Below are positions 1-11,283 of a stretch of DNA of 64,000 nt, piece after piece. The stretch spans positions 96,601-160,600 of the forward strand of contig QKWP01000343.1 of the NCBI GenBank assembly GCA_003550325.1, read 5' to 3'. The notes beneath the pieces were generated by a model, which ran no database searches, was not told where the DNA came from, and was given only the letters and a program-made list of their open reading frames with translations. Position numbers and translations under genes: made by a program. The first letter of the stretch is position 1. Each line of letters starts with the position of its first letter. Origin of the DNA: Gigaspora rosea. Taxonomy: Eukaryota > Glomeromycota > Glomeromycetes > Diversisporales > Gigasporaceae.

Positions 1-536
1 ATTAGGTCATTTTGCATAGAGTTGACATCCTACCGATCACGAATACATATGTTTTTCCTCAATTCACGTCGATTATTAATTGGCATGCCATTTGTAAATT
101 CGAAAATGATTTATATCATTTACAATCGGTAAATTATTATTCACGAACTTTTTTATTTATTTTTTTAAAAAAAGTAAATACATTATTTTTTTGTCTAGTG
201 TTTTTTTTTAATCACTTCATACCTGATCTTATGATTCGATTAGAATGTCGTTTTACAACCAGTCTGGAAATGACCTAGTCATTTAGCCAAAATACTAATG
301 GCAATCGTTCATCAAATAATTCAGTTATTTATCATGTGTAATAATTTTATTAGATAGCATCTAACAACATTTTATTTACGATGAACAATAATCAATTTTG
401 ATTGGCTAAAAGTATTAGATAATCGATTGACAAGAGTTAAATGACCTTCTTAAGTCATTTGGGCCGTGAAATGACCAATAACTGGTCATTTGTCATTTAA
501 GTCATTTGGATCATTTAAAGTCATTTACCATCCCTG
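1..536. mobile_element. Right end of a hAT-like DNA element
   Basis: The segment ends at 536 with CATTTACCATCCCTG, whose reverse complement CAGGGATGGTAAATG resembles a hAT terminal inverted repeat. Inside, the short words AAATGACC and GTCATTT recur many times between 240 and 530, as subterminal repeats of hAT elements do. It abuts the broken Gypsy element, so it probably inserted into, or replaced, the rest of that element's pol gene. The left end is outside the window. No transposase reading frame is visible. Confidence 0.5.
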
Positions 537-540
537 CTAG

Positions 541-775
541 TAGCAGGTATGATAAGGCTAAGAGAGGCTTGTTCTATTTTTAATCCTAGATCTTGGACTA
601 ATTGGTGTGCGATCATGCTGATAGAGGCTTCACTGTCAATAATAGCTTTTTGTGGTTTTTGATTGATTTTAACATTTCATTTGACAGGTGTAGTATAAGC
701 AGATGTCTGGATCAAATTAGCAGTTTTAGCTTCTTCGTACAAGTAATAAGATAGTGCAGTACGAACAGAAGGGTT
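541..775 (-). pseudogene. Retropepsin remnant of a Gypsy pol gene
   Basis: The minus-strand translation contains KAIIDSEASISMIAHQLVQD followed by LGLKIE. This matches the active-site neighbourhood of LTR-retrotransposon aspartic proteases (IDSGAS...). The catalytic D-S/T-G triad reads DSE, so the glycine is lost, and a TGA stop lies about 11 codons upstream of the active site. The frame ends abruptly at the hAT-like end at 536. It continues the gag region on the same strand. It is a dead pol fragment. Confidence 0.75.
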
Positions 776-899
776 GTCTAGAAATGTTTTCCATTTTTGT
801 GGACTAAGAGGTGGGTTGGTAATGGTAGTAGTAGAAGGAGTTCCATCAAGATAGTTAACATTTCTGTAGTAGGGTGAGGGGGTTCAGTTGCTAGATCTC

Positions 900-1234
900 T
901 AAGAAGAAGATTGGTCTCGACTTCTAGAGCGGTAGTCATCTTGATTATTACGATTATCTCTATTTCTAGAACTGCTTCAGTCTCTATTATAATAATCTTG
1001 GTCTCTATTATCTCGACTTCTAGATCTGTTTCTATAAGAGTCACGTCGATAGTTGTTATTATTGGACTGTTTGTTTCTTCCTTGTTCATTACTTTGATTC
1101 TTTTTTTTAAGACGAAAATGTGCAATAAAGTGTCCGGTTCGACCACAATAATGGCAGGTAGGAGGTTGTTTGATTGGATTGGCTTGTTTAAGGGAATCAG
1201 CATAGTTTACAGAGAGGTTAGCAGGTGGTTGCTT
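900..1234 (-). pseudogene. Gag C-terminal region with damaged zinc knuckle
   Basis: In the same frame as the gag ORF, after its stop codon at 1235-1237, the minus strand reads on through a proline-rich linker to CHYCGRTGHFIAHF. This is a CCHC zinc knuckle (C-x2-C-x4-H-x4-C) whose last cysteine is replaced by phenylalanine. A basic Asn/Arg/Ser-Arg-rich tail follows, typical of a nucleocapsid, and is broken by further in-frame stops near 990 and 900. The loss of the fourth zinc ligand and the stops show the nucleocapsid part is not functional. Confidence 0.75.
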
Positions 1235-2725
1235 CTAAGCGAGGTTAATACTAAGTTGAGCGATTTGTTCAGTTAGTTGTTTAATGGCTTGGTCTGTATC
1301 TGTATTAAGAGAAGCTATAAGTTTTCCAGTTTCCCATTTACGAGCAGTTTTCATAGCAGCATCAAGATTAGCAGGTTCAGAGGCTTGTACATTTATAGCA
1401 AACTCAGGACGAAGGCCTTGGATAAAGAGTTGGATTACAAAGTCATCAGGGAAGTCATCGTCAGGGTCAACACGTCGCTTCAGTTTTCTGAACCGGTTAA
1501 TATAGTCATCAACTGAGTTGGCACCTTGTTTGACATCAAAAAGTTGCTTTTGCCACATAACTTTTTGTTTTGGGGTAACAAATCGGTCTAGGAACAGGTG
1601 TTTAAAACTAGTATCTTGGTTATCCTTATCACTAAAAACAGTGGGCTTAGTGGTAAGGGAGGAAAACCAGTCTAAGGCAATTCCTTTCAAGTAGACAGGG
1701 ACAAGTTCTAATTTCCGGGCAGCATTCCATCGGTTAGCAACGGCAGCACGCTTGAATTCTGAATACCATTCGAGTGGGTCTTGGGTTCCATCTCCATTAA
1801 AGAAATTAACAGGAAGAAGATTCTTTTCAACTCCTCCATGTACAAACGCAGCAGCTAAGGTATTAATAGCAGTAGCAGCATCAGCAATCGCTCGTTCAGC
1901 CATAATGGGAGGTGAGTTGTCTACAGGTGAGGTTAGGGAAGGTTCTTGGTCTTCTTCACTAGTTTCTTCAGTAGTATCTGGTAAAAGTCTATCTAAATTA
2001 AAAGTAGAGGTAGTTTCAAAGAAATTTTCAAGGTCTATATCTTGTTGATTAGGTGCTAAAACTGTGGGACTTGCAGGTAGGCTAGTATGTTGGAACGAAG
2101 GGGTGTGAGAGCTAATATCACTATTATGTTCACTATAAGGGAGTAGGTTAAAACCAAGAGGAGTAGAGGGGCGATCCTCAGGGATAGTAAGAAGAGGTAC
2201 AGTGTTAAAAGTAGGGCTAGATCCTTCGATAATAGAATATCCTAAGTCCGGATATCGAGGGTTATAGTTTTCAGTATCGGTGTCTAAGTATGGGTCAAAA
2301 GTAGTATAGTCCGCAAAATCAAGAGGAGGTAAAGTTGTTCGATGGGTAAAGCATTGAAGAATAGCAAGAGCAATTTCTCTTGGGTTGTCAAGTTCTATTT
2401 GATATCGGCAGCTAAAAATAATATCTCGAATACAAGCACGGATAGTAGCAGGGTCTCTAGTAGCAGTCAGGCGAATAAAGTTTCCAGTAGTTTGAGAGGT
2501 ATAGGAATCAGCAGAGTAGGTACCAGAATACCAATGCCAAAATCTTCCAAAAGGTGTTCGAGCAAAAACACGACCACTAGAGCGAGGGGGAGGATAACAC
2601 TCTTGACAAGAAAGATCAGGAGCACGTAGTTGGAGAGAGTGAAATGGAAGAGCAGAGTTTTGATGATGTTCTACTAGGTGGTTTCTAATATATCGATTAT
2701 ATAATTCGTTAATATCAGTAGTCAT
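1235..2725 (-). CDS. gag: Ty3/Gypsy-type Gag polyprotein, truncated
   Basis: This 496-residue frame is the longest in the window. Its central and C-terminal part has the retrotransposon Gag signature: NFFNGDGTQDPLEWYSEFKR at about residues 310-330, then LVPVYLKGIALDWFSSL, a FLDRFVTPKQK block, QLFDVKQGANSVDDYINRF and VIQLFIQGLRPEF. These are capsid motifs that assemble virus-like particles. The first 280 residues are acidic, Ser/Pro/Thr-rich and unrecognised. The ATG at 2725 follows the leader with its primer binding site. The frame stops just before the zinc knuckle, which lies downstream in the same frame, so the stop is probably a mutation. The element is decaying and cannot move by itself. 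Confidence 0.85.
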   Translation of the reverse strand: MTTDINELYNRYIRNHLVEHHQNSALPFHSLQLRAPDLSCQECYPPPRSSGRVFARTPFGRFWHWYSGTYSADSYTSQTTGNFIRLTATRDPATIRACIRDIIFSCRYQIELDNPREIALAILQCFTHRTTLPPLDFADYTTFDPYLDTDTENYNPRYPDLGYSIIEGSSPTFNTVPLLTIPEDRPSTPLGFNLLPYSEHNSDISSHTPSFQHTSLPASPTVLAPNQQDIDLENFFETTSTFNLDRLLPDTTEETSEEDQEPSLTSPVDNSPPIMAERAIADAATAINTLAAAFVHGGVEKNLLPVNFFNGDGTQDPLEWYSEFKRAAVANRWNAARKLELVPVYLKGIALDWFSSLTTKPTVFSDKDNQDTSFKHLFLDRFVTPKQKVMWQKQLFDVKQGANSVDDYINRFRKLKRRVDPDDDFPDDFVIQLFIQGLRPEFAINVQASEPANLDAAMKTARKWETGKLIASLNTDTDQAIKQLTEQIAQLSINLA

Positions 2726-2800
2726 ATGCCTTATGACTCCTGACTAAATCTCAAAATAATTAATTGTTAGTAATATCTTGTTAGTAAGTTTAGTTAAATA

Positions 2801-2984
2801 GATAGAATCCTTGGGCAAAGAGTCTTCCAGGATGAACAGCAGCAGCAAATGTTATGAGAAATAAACAGCAATTAAAATAAATAGAGTCCTTGGGCAAAGA
2901 GTCTTCCAGGACGAACGGCAGCAGCAAAATAGGTTTTATAGAGTCCGTGGGCAAAGAGACTTCCAGGACAAACAGCAGCAGCTA
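2801..2984 (-). repeat. Three tandem copies of a leader motif
   Basis: A word of about 45 nt (plus-strand core TTGGGCAAAGAGTCTTCCAG followed by GCAGCAGC) occurs three times, at 2806-2850, 2884-2928 and 2940-2984, with a few differences. It lies between the primer binding site and the gag start, in the untranslated leader, where packaging or dimerisation signals sit in LTR elements. That role is inferred only from position. Confidence 0.75.
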
Positions 2985-3036
2985 GAGTTGTAGAGGTTTT
3001 CAAATATCTTCAATAATATCCAAATGTTTTAAATGA

Positions 3037-3054
3037 TTCCGCCAGAAGGCACCA
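3037..3054 (-). promoter_or_regulatory. Primer binding site of the Gypsy element
   Basis: Read on the minus strand this is TGGTGCCTTCTGGCGGAA, directly after the LTR end with a 2-nt spacer. The plus strand reads as a tRNA 3' end: CCGCC as T-stem, AGAAGGC as acceptor strand, A as discriminator, then CCA. This supports tRNA priming of minus-strand DNA synthesis. I could not assign the tRNA species. Confidence 0.7.
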
Positions 3055-3056
3055 AA

Positions 3057-3784
3057 TGTTACAGTAGGGAGGCCTTCTTTAACTCCTTACTATAACAATG
3101 ACACAGCTACAGGGATCCTTTATCAGTTTATAGCGGTGTCCAAGAGGTAGGTATAATTCCTTAGTCTGTAAGAAATTATACTCTTCTCTAAGGGCAGTTC
3201 GGTATAGTATTCAATGAGGAATTATCGATTTTACTATTACTTGATAATAAACTTGGTGTTAAATAGTTTCTTTATTAATAATCTATAATAGGCTATCCTT
3301 AGGTTTCCGTTCCTAAGAAATCCTAGTACAAGATGTATAATAAATATAAAGAGAAGTGGGTATCTTCGTCTAGTTTGACTAAGGGAAATTCCGTGTCTTT
3401 AAATACATTTTAGAATAAGTGTTATAAGCGTTAATTTACAATGATAAACACTATAATCTACAAGAGCAACATAAGCGTTATAAACGGTATAAGCGTTATA
3501 AGTGGTATAAGCGGTATAAGTGCTATAAGCGTCATAAGCGTTATAAGCGGTATAAGTGCTATAAGCGTCATAAGCGTTATAAGCAGTATAAGCGCTATAA
3601 GCATTATAAGCGTGATAATCGTTATAAGCGTTATAATCGTTATAAGCGTTATAATCGGTATAAGTATTATAAGCGGTATTAACTATTCTAACTGCTCAAG
3701 ATAATAATACAATAAAATATAATAATAATAAAAAATGAAATAATAAAATAATAAGATAATATAATAAACTATCATTCTATAACA
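3057..3784 (-). repeat. Probable 5' LTR of the Gypsy element
   Basis: The inner boundary is fixed by the primer binding site and the terminal TGTTA (plus strand). The outer boundary is chosen at CTATAACA, giving TGTTA...TAACA ends and a length of 728 bp; this end is less certain because the partner LTR is not in the window. On the minus strand TATTTAAAG near 3410 could be the TATA box. A minisatellite fills the U3 part. Confidence 0.5.
3425..3690. repeat. ATAAGCG minisatellite inside the LTR
   Basis: About 25 copies of a 9-12 nt word (GTTATAAGC, GGTATAAGT and variants) run in tandem. The apparent reading frame of repeated Ile-Ser-Val-Ile is a by-product of the repeat. Lying upstream of the putative LTR TATA box, it may be a variable U3 enhancer region, but that is only inferred. 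Confidence 0.85.
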
Positions 3785-3834
3785 ATGTGTTTTTTGATGC
3801 TAAACAAGTTTATTTAGTGCAAGAAGTAAGAATT

Positions 3835-5215
3835 AATTAGTAAAAAGTTGTAAATCATAAGATTTTATAGAATTTTATTAATAAAATTTTACAAAATCTT
3901 ATAATTTACAAAATTTTACTAATTCTAGCTTAATTCACAAAGTAAACTTGTTAAGCTTCTGACAATACATTAAATTAGCTAAGTTGTTTTATTTTACTTG
4001 AAATTTGAAGAAAGATGTATAATTTTAGATTTTTTATCAAAAAAGTTAAATTTTAGTATTTTTTTAAGTAAAATAAAAATAATTCTACTAATTTGATATA
4101 TTTTTAGGTGCTAAATGCGATTATTTAATGCATAAAGTTAGAATTGATTAATAAAATTTTGTGAATAATATAGATTTTGTAAGAATTTTATTAATAAAAT
4201 TCTTTAAAATTTTATAATTTCCAAAATTTACGAATTAATTCTATATTGATACACTAAATAAAATTAAAAACGCATAAAAATATATTAATTTAGTAGATCA
4301 TTTTTATTTTACTTGAAATTTGAAGAAAAGATGCTAAAATTTAACTTTTTTAATCAAAAATCTAAAATTATACATCTTTCTCCAAATTTAAGTAAAATAA
4401 AAACAACTTTACAAATTTAATGTATTTTTAGATGCTGATTAAGTTTATTTAGTAAATTAAATTAGGATATATTGGTAAAATTTTGTGAATCATAGAATTT
4501 TATTAATAAAATTCTATAAAGTCTTATTATCCATATGTTTTATTAATTAATTCTAACTTTATGCACTAAGAAAATTGTTTAGTATCTAAAATATATTAAA
4601 TTAGCAAAATTGTTTTTATTGTACTTGAAATTTGAAGAAAAGATGCTTAAATTTAACTTTTTTGATCAAAAATCTAAAATTATCATCTTTTCTCCAGAAT
4701 AAAAACAATTTGCTAATTTAATATATTTTTAGATGCTGAACAATGTTACTTAGTGAATTAAGTTAGATTTTATAAAATTTTGTGAATAATAAGATTTTGT
4801 AGAATTTTATTAATAAAATTCTATAAAATCTATTATTCAAAATTTTTACTAATTAATTCTAACTTCATGCATCAAGTAATTGTGTTCAGTACCTAAAACT
4901 ATATTAAATAGGTAGAGTTGTTTTTATTTATTTAAAAATTGGTAAAAAGATGCATAAACTTGACTTTTTGATCAAAAATCTAAAATTATACATTTTTCTT
5001 CAAATTTAAGTAAATAAAATAACTTTACTAATTTAATATATTTTGTGTTAAACAAGTTTACTTAGTGCATAAAGTAGAATTAATTAATAAAAATTTGTGA
5101 ATTATAAGATTTATAGAATTTTATTAATAAAATTCTATAAAATCTTATGATTCACAAAGTTTTTACTAATTTATTTTAACTTTATGCACTAAATAAACTT
5201 GATTAGTACAAAAAA
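3835..5215. repeat. Tandem array of AT-rich palindromic units, about 310 bp each
   Basis: Five diverged units start near 3835, 4140, 4460, 4760 and 5070. Each holds a palindrome centred on TTTTATTAATAAAATT, flanked by AATTAGTAAA and by GTTTACTTAGTGCA-type words. Between them is a second palindrome (CTTGAAATTTGAAGAAAAGATG paired with CATCTTTCTCCAAATTTAAG). Regular spacing suggests a satellite built from a fold-back element. Confidence 0.75.
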
Positions 5216-7115
5216 ATATATATAAACATATTCAAATTCAAATTTGTTTTCAACAAACCCAAATTAAATTCATAACTGAGTTAGTCTAATTTAAGTTTGA
5301 AATTAATAAATTTTAGAGTCTGAGTTTGGTTTCATCCCAGATCAGACTCAGACTAGAACGGACCTGAACTGGACCTAGAAGTCTAGTCACACCAAGATAG
5401 TTATTTTGGTAGCAGAATTATAAAGTCATTTGTTATTAAATATTTTTTTTTGTATGGGCATATAAGTATTAAATTGCTTAGCATTATGCGCATAGCACAT
5501 AGTGCCCATCTCTAATTATAACTATTATGAAAACAGTTCCAAAATATCTTATTTGATAAAGCTTGTAGTAATATATCTACTTTATCTAATAAAGTTTGAA
5601 ATGATATATTTAAAAATCTATTTTTATATAGATTTTGAGCATATTACAATCTTTTCAGGATCAGGATTATTGGTCCAAAATTCAATCTATATTGTATTTA
5701 TCTTTTATTAATTACTAATCTTTTTATGTTATCAAAGTTATAAGAAAATTAACCTTGTGCAGTAATGGGCAAATGTACATTTTTTGAAATTATGTGCATG
5801 ATCATGTGAATATACAAAGATGCGTAAAAAAAAGAGTCATATAAATTTTAATAGGAACAATGAAGCATTTGCTCATTTCTAGGCTTATATATTACTCAAA
5901 TTAATTTGTAAAAATTCTAAGCTAATAATTTATATAGTATTATAAAAAGTTTTAATTATAGAATTATTTAGCTATCAGGCTAGTTTGTCTCAAATTTGTT
6001 TTTAAAATTTTGTAATAAATATTAATACATTTTTTTATACAAAAATTTGAGAAAACTAAAATGCTGAAACCACTATCTAATTTTAGACAAATTCTAGATT
6101 GCTATAATAATACAGAAGTTTAGTATTATTCAATTGCTAGTATTATTCAAAAGGTCTTTGAATATTCATCAATATATAATCTGAACTTTTTTTTATCAAA
6201 TAATTATTTTAATCTTTGAACAAAATTTCACTAATTAAAACTTTTTAATTCAATGATTTAGATTTTTGAAAATGCATTTATTGGTTATTAAGAATATTAA
6301 ATAAATTTATTATTATAATTTATTATTGCTTGATTATCAATATAGGCAGAAAAAAGTTTATTACAGCATTTCAAAAGTTGTGAAAAGATGCTGATTATTA
6401 TACTATGGGTAATTTTAATTAGTTTTTAATTTTTACTAATCAGAATTTCTATATTTTTCAATTTCTCATATGGGTATATAAAAATCAGCTTTTACATCTT
6501 TTTGAAACAAGGTAATTTGTGCTGATTTATTATGATTACCTCTGAAATTTTCTTTTAAAGAGTATTTTCTGTACATCTTGCTGCATGAAATGTTGCATAC
6601 CATGCCCACAATTCACATTTTCAGAGTAATTATCTTGTTCATATATTTTTTTAATGTAAGTATAAGTTCAATTATATTACTTTTATGCTGTTTCCAAATT
6701 TGAAATACTTGATACATCTATTATTTGATTATAAATGGTTTATAATAATTTTGTTGTCCCAATCTGTATAAGTGTATTGATTAGATACAGATATTTAAAA
6801 AATATTTTGGTTTAGTATGCTTTTTTTAATTTATTTAAGGTTATAGGATTATTAATAACAAATAAAGTATTGCCTGAAATAGCATTTAGAACCCTAGTTT
6901 GATACCAATAGCATTTGATAAGCTATCTGCATAAATATTAATAATTGGCTATCTTAATAAATTGTAATCAAATAAGAATTTTTATTGACAAATTGTGAAA
7001 AAACTGATTAATTTGGTTTGTAATTATAAAACATTGATGCTATATAATGGCAACAACTTTATTTGAATTCAACCGCATAATTTTACCAAGTAATCCCACA
7101 AAAATGGATATATTT
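5216..7115. other. AT-rich intergenic DNA, no gene seen
   Basis: No coding frame of convincing composition was found on either strand. A short hAT-like remnant may lie at 5330-5400 (CAGATCAGACTCAGACTAG and inverted relatives). The rest is unique-looking AT-rich sequence. Confidence 0.5.
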
Positions 7116-7119
7116 TTTT

Positions 7120-8005
7120 TCGAAAGATAAAATTTGGATACCAATTCTAAAATGACAATTCAGAATCGATATAAATTTAGAAATGATGAAGAACAAGAAT
7201 ATATAACCTATTTTTGCCATTATTAACTGATCACCTTAATCTTCATTTATTATATACATTAATTAGATTTTATTGAGTTTGTCTTTTAATATTTATTTAA
7301 TAATATCAGGTTCACTCAGTTTCAGTCAACTCACCAATAATTACTTTACTGAAACTTAATTTGCAGAGAATTGATTTCAGACAAGGTTGTATTGCAATTG
7401 TTAATTTATAAACAAGTCCATTTCATAAAAAGTTATTTTACCAAAGCTAATTTCGCATGCAAATTAATTCTAGTCTGTCGTTAAAGTTAAGTTTAGATTT
7501 AAAGTTGATGCTATTTATAAAAAAATTGTCAGTACAATATACTTATTAATCACCTGTAAAATAACCTTGTCTGTAAAATAATTATTTACAAACTAAGTTT
7601 TCAACAAGCGTTTTCAGTAAAATGATATGGATGTAGATTCATTTATTTATTATGAGTCGATTGTTTTATTTTATTTCAAAAGAATATAATTTAGTCCACA
7701 ATAATAATGAGATGAGATTTTAATCCCTTCAAAAATTAATTTATTACAATATTAACCTTATTATATTATATAGTTAATGGATGCGTGGCAACCAATAACA
7801 GTTTTATTTAGTAGGCAAAAGATCCAAAAGATCACAGAGTGATCATTTTAACATGACAATTAAAAAAGCATCTGGCTTTGTATTTAATGTACTAACCTGG
7901 ACCATGAAGGGCTCAGGTTGTGAGTGCATTAATTCAAAGCCAAATGCGCTTATTAAAGCCAAATACACTGTTATTGGATGTGAAACATCCAGTAACAGAT
8001 TTATA
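7120..8005. repeat. Dispersed repeat, copy 1 (partner at 51905-52610)
   Basis: Starting at GGATACCAATTCTAAAATGA, this block matches 51905-52610 in the same orientation through many landmarks: AATATCAGGTTCACT, AATAATGAGATGAG, GTTAATGGATGC, AAAAAGCATCTGGCTTTG and GAAACATCCAGTAAC. A part of it (7765-8000) also has a diverged inverted relative at 43665-43860. No ORF spans it, so it is a non-autonomous element or an old segmental copy. Confidence 0.75.
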
Positions 8006-8029
8006 TTCTTTTTCTTATAATAAATAAAT

Positions 8030-8640
8030 CACTTAGCTTAATCGAGTATAAATAGTACTTACTCCCCAGTTCTTATTTATACTTCTATACTATTTCTTCT
8101 CGATTATTGCCCAGATTTCAGATTCAGGCTGATCTGGAATTTTCATAATTCTTTTTGATTATATATCTTTATTTTACTTTTTTATGATATACAAGTTTTT
8201 TAAACTATTAGTTACAAACGAAGAGTACCGTATTGTCGCGAAATAACGGGCATGGGCATTATTTAAAATAATGGCCCAAATTAAACTTAAATTAGGCCGA
8301 AAATTGTAATTTTACCCCTGCCTGTTATTTCGCGACGGCAAAAGCCGCTGGCTAAAAAAAAAAAAAAAAAAGAGAGAGAAAAGAAAGAGAAAAAATGAAA
8401 GATGATTTGTGATTTATAGTAAGCTAAACTTTATGAAATACGCAACTATACTTTGAAGAAATAGTATAGAAGTTTCAGTTATTATTCATGAAATGGACAT
8501 CAATCCCAGATCAGATGATCGAATAATGATGGAATGCACACTAGCCAGTGGCCAACTGTCATTATCTAATCATCTGATCTGGAATTGATTTTTAGATATT
8601 GCCCACTTTGTGGACAATAACATATACTTATATAACTATA
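8030..8640. repeat. Imperfect inverted repeat around a MITE
   Basis: TATACTTCTATACTATTTCTTC near 8080 is mirrored by GAAGAAATAGTATAGAAGT near 8455, and CAGATCAGATGATCG near 8510 pairs with ATCATCTGATCTGG near 8565. The arms enclose the small MITE at 8235-8336 and a run of 18 A. It is probably a fold-back element with a nested insertion. Confidence 0.5.
8235..8336. mobile_element. 102-bp MITE with GTCGCGAAATAAC termini
   Basis: The left end GTCGCGAAATAACGGGCATG and the right end CCTGTTATTTCGCGAC are near-perfect inverted repeats of about 22 nt. The inside is non-coding. No clear target duplication is visible, so the superfamily is not assigned. Confidence 0.75.
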
Positions 8641-9890
8641 TTTATCATTAAAAAAGCAAAATAATGTAAATAATATATTTTATTCCAGAAATTTTAATTT
8701 TAAGATGTACTTATTTAGTGTTCCTGGTTTTAGTGTGACTGCATCACACAGCTACCCTACAATTTGACTCTTCAACCAGTTAAAAAGTAGGACGTTTTAA
8801 AATATATCTCGGTATAGGCTCTTAACCTATGACTATAAATAAATAAATTAAATTTAAAATAAACATCACGTGCAAATTAACCCTAACCCTAAAAACTAAA
8901 ATCAAGAAACAGGATAATAGCATATACCTCGTGTAAATTTTAAATATTTTCTCTTATTCAGGGTTATTTAAAGCATTGTGCAATCACGTGATAAACTAAT
9001 AAAGAAAAAGATTTTTACAAGACTATCAAAATTTTTAGGTCAGATGCATCTAGTTGTTAGCAGATTCTATAGTAAAATTACCAACTGAGCATTTTACTTA
9101 ATGAATGGATATGATTTATTAGTAAAATTTTTTATGATCATGGAGCAAAATTGTTCTATTCCAATCCAGTCGACTATGATTCTGATGCATTCCGACATAT
9201 CCCAACTGGAATTTTGGGACCCATATATGAGTTAAAAAAAAAAAGTGAAAAATCACAGAGTACAAGAAAACTAATGTCTAAATCTATAAACCTATATTGA
9301 TTCACTAATAAAAAATGTAAGAAAGGTAATTTTACCTATAAGATCTCTTCTAACACTAACCCCAAACTAACCTTACTCTAACTTCAATTAAATAAATAAT
9401 ATGATGCACAATGCTTTAAGCATTCTGTTTATTCGGCAATTATCCTTTTCCATTTCAGATAGTTAACAAGAAAGTGTTGGGCAAATGCAGTGAGCTATGC
9501 AAATATAATTATAGTAAATTAGTGCTTTTTTTTAGTTGTTACTACTTATTGCATATAAATTAAATTTGTTTTCTTATGTTTGCTAAAGAATATTTTTACT
9601 CAAGTTTATTCATCAAAAATAATAAAGTTTAGCTATTATTGGATAATTTTAATTAAAAATTCATAAGTTTATTCATCAAAAATAACAATGTTTAGCCATT
9701 CTTAAATAATTTTAAGACCATTTATTTAAAGATTCATTATTTTTTTAAATTATTATAATTTCATTATATTACTAGCAATAACTTTATTGTATTAGCTAAC
9801 TATGAGTTAGATTGTATTGAAATTGTCATAATTTCTATTTGATTTACTGAAAAAAATTCTAATACAAAACTTATGAGCTATCACAATAAC
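8641..9890. other. Non-coding, with telomere-like word and repeat fragments
   Basis: TAACCCTAACCCTAA occurs at 8879. Sequence at 9235-9400 (AAAATCACAGAGTACAAG ... ACTAACCCCAAACTAACC) is related to 27430-27570. AGGCAAATGCAGTGAGCTATG-like sequence at 9478 recurs near 48160. No gene was recognised. Confidence 0.5.
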
Positions 9891-9891
9891 A

Positions 9892-10480
9892 CATAAGGGG
9901 GATGAGGGTATTATGAACAGGTTAAAGTTTCTACTAATAAAACTTTTTAATAATCAAATAGATTTTTATACAATTTTTATTATTTGAACTATGCTTAATA
10001 AAGAATAAATTACTGTAAAAAAATCTTTATATCATATATAGTTTTAGATATAAATAATTAGTACACAAAATAGAACATAAAAACTAAATTTTAGAGAAAA
10101 GGGGGGTATTGTGGACACAATGAATAGTTTTTGATCTACTGGATGATTTTACTACCAAAATGACCGTCTTAGCGAGACGATTCTAACAAGCACAAAATCG
10201 TTAAAACCCAATCACGGGATCCCAAGATAATTAAAGGTTTATTATGCAAAAATTTGCAGATTTACTAATTAAATTCAAATATATATAAAAATTTATAATT
10301 TGCATAAATAATATTATCTTGTGATCTAGTAATCAGAATTGGATGATTTTTATACCATTCGATTCGTCTCTCTGAGCTGATTCGAATGGTATAAAAATCA
10401 TCCAATTCTGATTACTAGATTGCAAGATATCTGCCCTGTCCACAATACCCCCCTGTCCACAATACCCCACCTCCCTTATG
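9892..10480. mobile_element. Nested fold-back element with CATAAGGG termini
   Basis: Left end CATAAGGGGGATGAGGGTAT and right end ATACCCCACCTCCCTTATG are inverted repeats. A second, inner pair (GGGGGGTATTGTGGACA at 10101 and TGTCCACAATACCCCCC at 10438) suggests one copy inside another. A long hairpin lies at 10318-10427. No transposase frame is present. Confidence 0.65.
10318..10427. repeat. Long near-perfect palindrome
   Basis: Arms of about 50 nt (left arm begins TTGTGATCTAGTAATCAG, right arm ends CTGATTACTAGATTGCAA) flank a short loop around CTCTCTGAG. It sits in the right part of the fold-back element. It would extrude as a cruciform or fold as an RNA hairpin. Confidence 0.8.
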
Positions 10481-11283
10481 TTGTTAAGTTAGTTTGTATT
10501 ACTAATGTGATGACATACTGTATTTATTGAAATTTAGTTACAATTTCTATCACAACTTATTCTAAAAATTTATTACACAAATTTACAAACTACTATGGTG
10601 ATGCACAGTATGTAGAAGTTAGTCGTAAATTCTATAATGATTTATTGTGAAAATTTTGCTATGAAACTGCTATCATGATACATATTTTGTGCTGGAATTA
10701 CATTATGAATTCTACATTACTATCTATGATTTATAGTAAATAATTTGCTGTAAAAAAAGGTTCGTCTTTTTTTTTTTTTTTTTTTTTGCAACTTATGACA
10801 ATTGTGGTGGTGCACACTATACAGTTAAGATTGAATTAGTTTTTGTATGAACCAAACTATAGAGCGAAATTTTCATTTTGACCAATCAAGCTTATCAATT
10901 TAATTAAAACTTTTTCTGCCCATCAAATAAAAATGTTTTTAGAAAAAAATAAATTCTACTATATGTAATGTAAAAAAAGACTATAACTTCGTAGTCATAA
11001 GGAACGTGAATTGAGGAAAAAAATGGATACAAAACATATGACACATTTTATATATGAAATGTTTCGATTGGTTAATCAGTGAAAAGTCATTTAAAAACTG
11101 TCTTTTTAGAATTTTATATTATACCACATAAGAAAAATCGATATGGTACCTCATTAATATCTTCGCAAATCAATATGGTGAGCAGATCAGCAGATCAGCA
11201 TAGTTACACCCTGAATTTTTAAATCTGTACCATATTTAGCTAATCAGTACCATACTGATTAGCAAATAACGCTAATATATAAC
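10481..11283. other. Non-coding AT-rich DNA
   Basis: Contains a T22 run at 10767 and repeated CAGATCAGCA words around 11180. No coding frame was recognised. Confidence 0.4.

Noticed and set aside
1277..2629. Plus-strand Ser-rich frames opposite gag
   Set aside because: Antisense shadows of the gag coding sequence.
3441..3704. Ile/Ser/Val repeat open frame
   Set aside because: Product of the ATAAGCG minisatellite, which is open in several frames.
3835..5215. CRISPR-like array
   Set aside because: Units are long, diverged AT palindromes without constant-length unique spacers, in a eukaryotic setting.
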